In this document: positions 13,534-18,572 of the stretch, one piece after another
Numbering within the stretch: the stretch's first letter is position 1
How the letters are laid out: each line of letters opens with the position of its first letter
Origin: an uncultured Roseburia sp.
GTDB taxonomy: Bacteria > Bacillota > Clostridia > Lachnospirales > Lachnospiraceae
Assembly (NCBI GenBank): GCA_934292805.1
Contig: CAKQXQ010000041.1
Location: forward strand, 1-18,572
Direction: 5' to 3'
Length of the DNA: 18,572 nt
Made by a program: the position numbers and the translations under genes
The notes under the pieces: generated by a model
What the model was told of the DNA's origin: nothing
Seen by the model: the letters and a program-made list of their open reading frames with translations, nothing else
Database searches by the model: none

Positions 13534-14742
13534 ATGAAAATTTGGGAAGACGAGAATCAGACTTATATCAAGGCTGCTATGGGGCGCAACTCTGCGGAGC
13601 AGAATGAAGAACTAAAGAAGAAATTAGAGAAGATTGACTGGACAATTTTAAATCACATCGAAAGAAAAGAGACTGTGAATGAACGAGGGGTGTTCGCACC
13701 ATTAGAGGCTGTAGAGGTTTCTGATATCGAGGCGGGAAAGGAAAAATTCCTTAAGCTTGGTCTGGATGCGATCAGAGCAGGCAAAGTCGGGGCAGTCCTT
13801 CTGGCAGGTGGACAGGGCACAAGGCTTGGTCTGGACAAACCAAAAGGAACATTAAATATAGGTGTAGACAGGGAACTATATCTTTTTGAACAGCTTTTCC
13901 GCAACCTGATGGATGTTACGGATCAGGCAGAGGCATATGTACCGATGTATATTATGACAAGTAATATTAATCATGATGATACCGTAAACTTTTTTGAGGA
14001 ACATGCATACTTTGGATATCCGAAGGATTATGTGAAGTTCTTTGTGCAGGAGATGGTTCCGGCCTGTGACTATGAGGGGCATGTTTATATGGAGTCTGAT
14101 ACAGAAGTGGCAATGTCACCGAACGGGAATGGCGGCTGGTTTGGATCCATGGTGAAAGCCGGGCTGCTGGAGGATATTCACGCAAGAGGAATTGAATGGA
14201 TCAATGTGTTTGCGGTAGATAACTGTCTGCAGAGGATTGCGGATCCATTATTTATTGGTGCGACAATTGATTCCGGATGCGAGAGTGGAGCGAAAGTTGT
14301 AAGAAAGGCGGCTCCGGATGAAAAAGTAGGCGTTCTTTGTACAGAAGATGGCAGACCATCTATCGCAGAGTATTATGAAATGACAGAAGAGATGGCAACA
14401 GCGAGAAAAGAAAACGGTGATTTACTATATGGATTCGGAGTGATCTTAAATTATCTTTTCTCTGAGAAGAAGCTGGAGGAAATTGCAGATGCCAATATGC
14501 CGATCCATGTGGTAGAGAAGAAGATCCCACACGTTGATGCGGAAGGAAATCCGATCAAACCGGAACAGCCAAACGGCTATAAATTTGAGACACTTGTTCT
14601 TGACATGGTTCATATGATGAAAGACTGTATCCCATATGAAGTGGTAAGAGAGAGGGAATTTGCACCGATCAAGAACCTGCATGGAGTAGATTCTCTTGAT
14701 ACTGCAAGAGAACTGTTAAAGGGCTGTGGAGTAGAACTGTAA
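13534..14742 (+). CDS. UAP1-type UDP-sugar pyrophosphorylase
   Basis: The 402-residue protein belongs to the UDPGP type 1 family and is closer to eukaryotic UDP-N-acetylglucosamine pyrophosphorylase (UAP1/AGX1) than to bacterial GlmU or GalU. Motifs in order: LAGGQGTRLG (90-99, nucleotide loop) with PKG (103-105), MYIMTSN (138-144), PNGNGG (196-201), FAVDN (226-230), SGAKVV (251-256), KKIPHVDAEGNPIKPEQPNG (329-348) and YEVVREREFAPIKN (368-381). It joins a UTP with a sugar 1-phosphate to give a UDP-sugar in the cytosol. Whether the sugar is GlcNAc-1-P, GalNAc-1-P or Glc-1-P cannot be decided. AGGAGAG lies six bases before the ATG. A small membrane protein gene follows after 12 bases, probably in the same transcript. 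Confidence 0.88.
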   Translation: MKIWEDENQTYIKAAMGRNSAEQNEELKKKLEKIDWTILNHIERKETVNERGVFAPLEAVEVSDIEAGKEKFLKLGLDAIRAGKVGAVLLAGGQGTRLGLDKPKGTLNIGVDRELYLFEQLFRNLMDVTDQAEAYVPMYIMTSNINHDDTVNFFEEHAYFGYPKDYVKFFVQEMVPACDYEGHVYMESDTEVAMSPNGNGGWFGSMVKAGLLEDIHARGIEWINVFAVDNCLQRIADPLFIGATIDSGCESGAKVVRKAAPDEKVGVLCTEDGRPSIAEYYEMTEEMATARKENGDLLYGFGVILNYLFSEKKLEEIADANMPIHVVEKKIPHVDAEGNPIKPEQPNGYKFETLVLDMVHMMKDCIPYEVVREREFAPIKNLHGVDSLDTARELLKGCGVEL

Positions 14743-14746
14743 AGGG
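14710..14746. repeat. Direct repeat across the UAP1-like stop codon
   Basis: GAACTGTTAAAGGG (14710-14723) recurs as GAACTGTAAAGGG (14734-14746), one T shorter, at a period of 23-24 bases. The second copy contains the stop codon and part of the ribosome site of the next gene. Confidence 0.65.
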
Positions 14747-14754
14747 AGAAAAAT

Positions 14755-15066
14755 ATGGATTTTAATACGTTTTTGGGGGAAGCAGGAATACCATTATTTG
14801 TATTTGTGGCCTGCTTATATGCCGGATTGAAACTGCTTATTTTTAAAGACGTGTCGTTGGTCCGGGGAAAGGACAGACCGCCGGTTAAAGATAAAGAGGA
14901 ATTTGCCAGAAGGGGAGGTATCCTGATCCTTTTCTTTGCAGCTTCCACACTGGTCATGATGGGACTTTTATTTGTGAATATCTATGTGGCACTGGCACAG
15001 ATCGTGGTGTGCACCGCAGTCTTTGCAGTTCTGTGGAAGAAAATGAGTGACACATATGGTGGCTGA
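14755..15066 (+). CDS. Small membrane protein of unknown function
   Basis: The 103-residue protein has three hydrophobic segments, at about residues 9-30, 53-74 and 76-95, separated by a charged loop, KDVSLVRGKDRPPVKDKEEFARR. I do not recognise the family with confidence; the layout recalls short three-helix DUF3784-like proteins of clostridia. AAAGGGAG lies five to six bases before the ATG. It begins 12 bases after the UAP1-like gene and ends before a strong terminator, so the two form a short operon and may share a role in cell envelope or nucleotide-sugar use; that link is inference. Confidence 0.7.
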   Translation: MDFNTFLGEAGIPLFVFVACLYAGLKLLIFKDVSLVRGKDRPPVKDKEEFARRGGILILFFAASTLVMMGLLFVNIYVALAQIVVCTAVFAVLWKKMSDTYGG

Positions 15067-15100
15067 TCCGGATGACATAGTAAATTAATAATAAGAAGAA

Positions 15101-15138
15101 AAGAAGCTTTCTGCATTGGCAGGGAAGCTTCTTTTTTT
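15101..15138 (+). terminator. Rho-independent terminator of the UAP1-like operon
   Basis: AAGAAGCTT (15101-15109) pairs with AAGCTTCTT (15125-15133), with further CTGC/GCAG pairing inside. TTTTTTT runs through 15132-15138. Confidence 0.92.
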
Positions 15139-15189
15139 ACATATAATATTAAATTGAGAAAAGTTATTGATAAGAAATGAGCTGGCAGC

Positions 15190-15218
15190 TTGACAACGGG
15201 GTTGAGAAACGGTATATT
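15190..15218 (+). promoter_or_regulatory. Promoter of the csoR-copA operon
   Basis: TTGACA (15190-15195), a 17-base spacer and TATATT (15213-15218). The start falls near 15225, inside the operator that follows. Confidence 0.8.
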
Positions 15219-15220
15219 AG

Positions 15221-15241
15221 ATATACCCCATAGGGGTATAT
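15221..15241. promoter_or_regulatory. CsoR-type copper operator
   Basis: A perfect inverted repeat, ATATACCCC (15221-15229) and GGGGTATAT (15233-15241), with a 3-base centre. The ATACCCC/GGGGTAT halves are those of CsoR-family operators. It covers the expected transcription start, so copper-free CsoR would block transcription and copper would release it. Confidence 0.87.
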
Positions 15242-15330
15242 GAGAAACAAAACAGTGACTGCAATATGGTATATTTTACAGAAAGTCTGTGGAAAATGAG
15301 AGAGATAAAGAATTAGGAGGGAAGAAGAAC

Positions 15331-15645
15331 ATGACGTGCTGCTGTAAACAGAAGGATGACGAGAACATAAAACACAAACAACGCGAGGAACAGGAGAAAA
15401 AGGCTCTTATGACACGTCTGAACCGCATTGAAGGACAGGTTCGCGGTATCAAAGCAATGGTGGAGGATGACCGTTACTGCGTGGATATCCTCACACAGAC
15501 GCAGGCGATCCAGGCAGCGTTGAATGGCTTTAACAAGGAACTCCTCGCAAGGCATATAAAGACCTGTGTTTCCGATGATATCCGTGAGGGAAATGAAGAA
15601 GCGGTAGATGAACTGTGTGAACTTTTAAAGAAAATGATGAAGTGA
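15331..15645 (+). CDS. csoR: CsoR family copper-sensing repressor
   Basis: The 104-residue, all-helical regulator carries the Cu(I) site of the family: Cys50 (DRYCVDIL), His75 and Cys79 (RHIKTCV), with the same 25- and 4-residue spacing as Cys36-His61-Cys65 of Mycobacterium tuberculosis CsoR. RLNRIEGQVRGIKAMVE is the family's first helix. An extra N-terminal tail, MTCCCKQKDDENIKH, has three adjacent cysteines and a histidine. ATG 15331 is chosen because AGGAGG lies ten bases upstream; an ATG at 15289 would add 14 residues without a ribosome site. The operator and copA gene on either side fit copper sensing and argue against the formaldehyde (FrmR) or nickel (RcnR) branches. Confidence 0.93.
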   Translation: MTCCCKQKDDENIKHKQREEQEKKALMTRLNRIEGQVRGIKAMVEDDRYCVDILTQTQAIQAALNGFNKELLARHIKTCVSDDIREGNEEAVDELCELLKKMMK

Positions 15646-15651
15646 TCTATT

Positions 15652-15681
15652 TGTAAAAAATACAATGAGAGCTTTTACAAA
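15652..15681 (+). other. Inverted repeat between csoR and copA
   Basis: TTTGTAAAA pairs with TTTTACAAA across about 14 bases just after the csoR stop. It lacks a U tract, so it may be an attenuating or stabilising stem between the two genes. Confidence 0.4.
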
Positions 15682-15726
15682 AAGAATCAGAGAGATTTCA
15701 TAAAAAGAATCAGAATAGATTGACAT
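15679..15726. repeat. Diverged 23-bp tandem duplication between csoR and copA
   Basis: AAAAAGAATCAGA occurs at 15679-15691 and 15702-15714. With small gaps the similarity continues through AGATT to CAT in both units. Confidence 0.65.
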
Positions 15727-15745
15727 CCATAGGAAAGGACAAAAA

Positions 15746-18478
15746 ATGAAAGAGAGATTTGATGTAACGGGAATGACCTGTTCCGCCTGCTCTTCCCATG
15801 TGGAAAAAAGTGTTGGGAAGCTTGCCGGTGTGGAGAATGTAAGTGTAAATCTGCTGACAAACAGTATGCAGGTTGAATATGATGAGGGGCGGTTAGATAC
15901 TGCAGGGATCATCAAAGCAGTGGAAGATGCCGGATATGGTGCGGCAGTAAAGGACGAACATGCGGCTTCGAAAGCAAAGACAGCCGGGACATCCAAAGGA
16001 CGGGAGAACAATGGACTTTCGGCGGTAGAACAGAATGTTAAAAATATGAAAAAACGCCTGATCATTTCACTGATCTTCTGGATTCCGTTAATGTATGTCT
16101 CTATGGGACATATGATTTACCAGTGGCTTAATATACCAATGCCACCTTTTACCATGAATTTTCTGCATGGTGATGAGAATGCGGTAATATATGCATTTAC
16201 ACAGCTTTTATTATTGCTTCCGATTCTGATTGCCAATCAGAAATATTTTAAAAACGGATTTAAAACACTCTGGCACAGGAGTCCTAACATGGACAGCCTG
16301 ATCGCGATCGGAGCCGGAGCCTCTATTCTTTATGGAATCTTTGCAATCTATCGTATCGGATATGCAATAGGACGTCAGGATATGGCAGTCGTGCATCAGT
16401 ATGCACATGATCTGTATTTCGAGTCAGCCGGAACGATCCTGACACTGATCACAATTGGAAAATACCTTGAGACAAAGTCAAAGGGCAAGACAAGTGAAGC
16501 AATCACTAAGCTTTTGAACCTTGCACCGAAGACTGTGACCGTTGTGCGTGATGGCACAGAGCAGGTGATCGACGCTGCAGATGTGGAGAAGGGAGAGATA
16601 TTCCTTGTAAAACCGGGAGAATCTGTTGCAGTGGATGGTATCGTACTGGAAGGAAAATCATCTTTTGATGAATCAGCGATCACCGGTGAGAGCATTCCGG
16701 TATTGAAGCAGGAGGGAGATACGATCGTCTCTGCGTCTATGAACAAATCCGGACTGATCCGTGCAAAGGCAACAAAGGTCGGAGAAGACACAACAATCGC
16801 ACAGATCATCCGCCTGGTAGAAGAAGCGTCATCCAGTAAGGCACCGATTGCCAAAATGGCCGATAAAATCGCAGGTATTTTTGTCCCGACGGTTATAACG
16901 ATCGCACTGATCACAGGAATGATCTGGCTGATCGCAGGTGCTACCTTCGAATTTGCAATGTCAACTGCAATCGCTGTCCTGGTCATCTCCTGTCCGTGTG
17001 CACTTGGTCTTGCAACACCGGTTGCAATTATGGTTGGAACCGGAAAAGGAGCCGAGAATGGCATCCTGATCAAGTCGGGAGATGCACTTGAGATGGCACA
17101 CCAGATTGACACGGTCGTGCTTGATAAGACAGGAACGATCACACAGGGGAAACCGGTTGTGACGGATATTATCTGTGCTGCCGGAAAAGAGGAAAACAGT
17201 ACAGTGCAGTCGGTGGGCACAAGCAACAGTGAATTACAGAAAAAAGAAGCAGCATGGCTCCTTTGCATTGCAGGCAGTCTGGAAAAAGGAAGTGAGCATC
17301 CGCTTGCTGAGGCAATCGTAAACTACTGCGGGGAAGCAAACATACAGCTTGAAAAAGTGACTGATTTTAATGCATTATTTGGAAAAGGAATCGAAGGAAC
17401 CGTTTTAGGTACTCATTATTTTGCCGGAAATGAGAAAATGATGGAAGAAAAAGGAATCCTTCTTTCGACAGAGCAGAAAGAACAGATCCACACCCTTTCA
17501 AAACAGGGCAAGACGCCGCTTCTCTTTGCGGATGAGACAAGGTTCCTTGGAATCGTTGCAGTTGCGGATGTCGTAAAACCGACCAGTGCAGAAGCTGTCA
17601 AAAAATTCCGCGATTACGGTATTCATGTCATTATGTTAACCGGAGATAATGAAGTGACCGCACAGGCAATCAAAGAGCAGGTCGGCATCGATGAAGTCAT
17701 TGCAGGGGTACTGCCAACCCAGAAAGAGGAGAAAATCAGTGCATTAAAGAAGACAGGACACAAAGTTGCCATGATCGGGGATGGAATCAATGATGCCCCG
17801 GCACTCGCGTCGGCAGATGTCGGAATCGCAATCGGTGCAGGAACAGATGTTGCGATCGAGAGTGCAGATATTGTCCTGATGAAAAATGATTTACTTGATG
17901 CTGTCGGTGCGGTAAAATTAAGCAAAGCCGTTATCCGTAATATCAAGGAGAATCTGTTCTGGGCATTTTTCTACAACAGCATTGGAATCCCGCTTGCAGC
18001 AGGCGTTTTATATCCATTCTTCCAGATAAAGTTAAATCCGATGTTCGGTGCAGCTGCGATGAGCTTAAGCAGTGTATGTGTCGTAAGTAATGCACTCAGG
18101 TTAAGATGGGTAAAATTGCACGATACGAAGAAGACAACAGAGGCACAGAACAACACGGAGAAGATACAGGCAGCATCAGGCAGTACAGATGTATGCTGTA
18201 CAGAGCAGAAAGATGCAGCAGAACATACTGCGGATAAAGAGAGCAATATGATAAATAATAAAGGAGAAGAAACCATGACAACAACAATTTCAATCGAAGG
18301 CATGATGTGTGGACATTGCCAGGCAAGAGTAGAGAAGGCATTAAAAGAAGTAGCAGGGGTTACTGAGGTAACGGTAAGCCTTGAGAACAAAAATGCAGTT
18401 GTAACAGGAGAAGTTTCTGCAGATGTATTAAAACAGGCAGTTGTGGATGCTGGCTATGAAGTGACTGGTGTGAAATAA
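15746..18478 (+). CDS. copA: Copper-exporting P1B-type ATPase with C-terminal CopZ-like domain
   Basis: The 910-residue protein pumps Cu(I) out of the cytoplasm. In order: an N-terminal metal-binding domain with GMTCSAC (9-15), membrane helices, the actuator loop TGES (313-316), the membrane metal site CPC (416-418), the phosphorylation site DKTGT (460-464), SEHP (516-519) in the nucleotide domain, GDGINDAP (678-685), and in the last helices YN (743-744) and M-x2-SS (772-776), the Cu(I) set of the P1B-1 class. A hydrophilic linker (789-843, with Cys817-Cys818) leads to a second metal-binding domain (844-910) with GMMCGHC at 852-858. This last part has its own ribosome site and ATG. The start has AAAGGA six bases upstream. 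Confidence 0.95.
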   Translation: MKERFDVTGMTCSACSSHVEKSVGKLAGVENVSVNLLTNSMQVEYDEGRLDTAGIIKAVEDAGYGAAVKDEHAASKAKTAGTSKGRENNGLSAVEQNVKNMKKRLIISLIFWIPLMYVSMGHMIYQWLNIPMPPFTMNFLHGDENAVIYAFTQLLLLLPILIANQKYFKNGFKTLWHRSPNMDSLIAIGAGASILYGIFAIYRIGYAIGRQDMAVVHQYAHDLYFESAGTILTLITIGKYLETKSKGKTSEAITKLLNLAPKTVTVVRDGTEQVIDAADVEKGEIFLVKPGESVAVDGIVLEGKSSFDESAITGESIPVLKQEGDTIVSASMNKSGLIRAKATKVGEDTTIAQIIRLVEEASSSKAPIAKMADKIAGIFVPTVITIALITGMIWLIAGATFEFAMSTAIAVLVISCPCALGLATPVAIMVGTGKGAENGILIKSGDALEMAHQIDTVVLDKTGTITQGKPVVTDIICAAGKEENSTVQSVGTSNSELQKKEAAWLLCIAGSLEKGSEHPLAEAIVNYCGEANIQLEKVTDFNALFGKGIEGTVLGTHYFAGNEKMMEEKGILLSTEQKEQIHTLSKQGKTPLLFADETRFLGIVAVADVVKPTSAEAVKKFRDYGIHVIMLTGDNEVTAQAIKEQVGIDEVIAGVLPTQKEEKISALKKTGHKVAMIGDGINDAPALASADVGIAIGAGTDVAIESADIVLMKNDLLDAVGAVKLSKAVIRNIKENLFWAFFYNSIGIPLAAGVLYPFFQIKLNPMFGAAAMSLSSVCVVSNALRLRWVKLHDTKKTTEAQNNTEKIQAASGSTDVCCTEQKDAAEHTADKESNMINNKGEETMTTTISIEGMMCGHCQARVEKALKEVAGVTEVTVSLENKNAVVTGEVSADVLKQAVVDAGYEVTGVK
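18261..18266 (+). promoter_or_regulatory. Internal ribosome site inside copA
   Basis: AAGGAG stands eight bases before ATG 18275, in frame with copA. Sequence and spacing are as good as any start in the window, so a separate CopZ-like product is likely. Confidence 0.65.
18275..18478 (+). CDS. copZ: Nested in-frame start giving a CopZ-like copper chaperone
   Basis: Starting at the in-frame ATG 18275, the last 67 residues of copA make a complete heavy-metal-associated domain: MTTTISIEGMMCGHCQARVE with the Cu(I) pair in MxCxxC, then VTVSLENKNAVV and the closing DAGYEV. Length and layout equal a free CopZ chaperone, which hands Cu(I) to CopA. The ribosome site AAGGAG eight bases upstream suggests it is also made alone. 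Either the fusion arose when the stop codon between copA and copZ was lost, or both products are made by design. Independent translation is inference; the domain itself is certain. Confidence 0.6.
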   Translation: MTTTISIEGMMCGHCQARVEKALKEVAGVTEVTVSLENKNAVVTGEVSADVLKQAVVDAGYEVTGVK

Positions 18479-18493
18479 AGTATTTTCGAAAAA

Positions 18494-18527
18494 GGCAGCC
18501 ACCGGAATCCGGTGGCTGTTGCTTTCC
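18494..18527 (+). terminator. Terminator of the csoR-copA operon
   Basis: CAGCCACCGG (18496-18505) pairs perfectly with CCGGTGGCTG (18509-18518) across a 3-base loop, followed by TTGCTTTCCC. The stem is very strong and the U tract is interrupted. Confidence 0.82.
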
Positions 18528-18572
18528 CTAAAATGATAGCTTATAATTAGAAATATATCATGTTATTGTCAG

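Noticed and set aside
16396..17268. Open frame of 290 codons on the minus strand opposite copA
   Set aside because: It is antisense to strongly conserved P-type ATPase motifs, lacks a ribosome site and encodes low-information Ser/Ala/Ile-rich sequence.

Overview
The window looks like ordinary chromosomal backbone of an anaerobic, low-GC Gram-positive bacterium of the class Clostridia, most likely family Lachnospiraceae (genus not resolved). The basis is: strong AGGAGG-type ribosome sites with ATG starts, an AT-rich base composition, a large Gram-positive-type SRP RNA that keeps an Alu domain, a rubredoxin-first ('reverse') rubrerythrin beside a PerR-like repressor, AzlCD, YitT and TraX-family membrane proteins, and a phosphotransacetylase. 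The assignment to the family is inference, because no database search was possible.

Layout. 1-76: tRNA-Pro(CGG) on the minus strand. 298-1931: pyrF, a hairpin terminator and a TraX-family membrane protein. 1992-3078 (minus): azlC-azlD amino acid exporter pair. 3341-3844: Nudix hydrolase. 3845-4080: a 236-bp non-coding, highly palindromic element with 22-bp terminal inverted repeats and a 7-bp target duplication, a MITE-like insertion that starts at the base after the Nudix stop codon. 4152-7013: a GNAT acetyltransferase, a rhodanese-TtcA fusion and cysK, the last two forming a sulfur-related pair. 7187-8331 (minus): rubrerythrin and a PerR-like repressor, each with a near-identical operator over its promoter; the repressor seems to lack a normal start codon. 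8511-11026: a two-domain protein of unknown function, tadA, SRP RNA and a PsiE-like membrane protein. 11155-15066: pta, a YitT-family protein, a eukaryote-like (UAP1-type) nucleotide-sugar pyrophosphorylase and a small membrane protein. 15331-18478: a copper-resistance operon of csoR and copA with a CsoR-type operator; copA carries a C-terminal CopZ-like domain that has its own internal ribosome site and ATG.

The genes form three stress or metal modules (peroxide: PerR and rubrerythrin; copper: CsoR and CopA(Z); sulfur: rhodanese-TtcA and CysK) among housekeeping genes for pyrimidines, translation, protein targeting and acetate metabolism.

I found no CRISPR array, prophage, complete insertion sequence or obvious new defence system. 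The least explained structures are the palindromic element at 3845-4080, a recurring pattern of diverged 22-27 bp tandem duplications at gene 3' ends, the non-AUG start of the PerR-like gene, a three-member DnaA-box-like cluster at 12263-12292, and the nested CopZ start inside copA.
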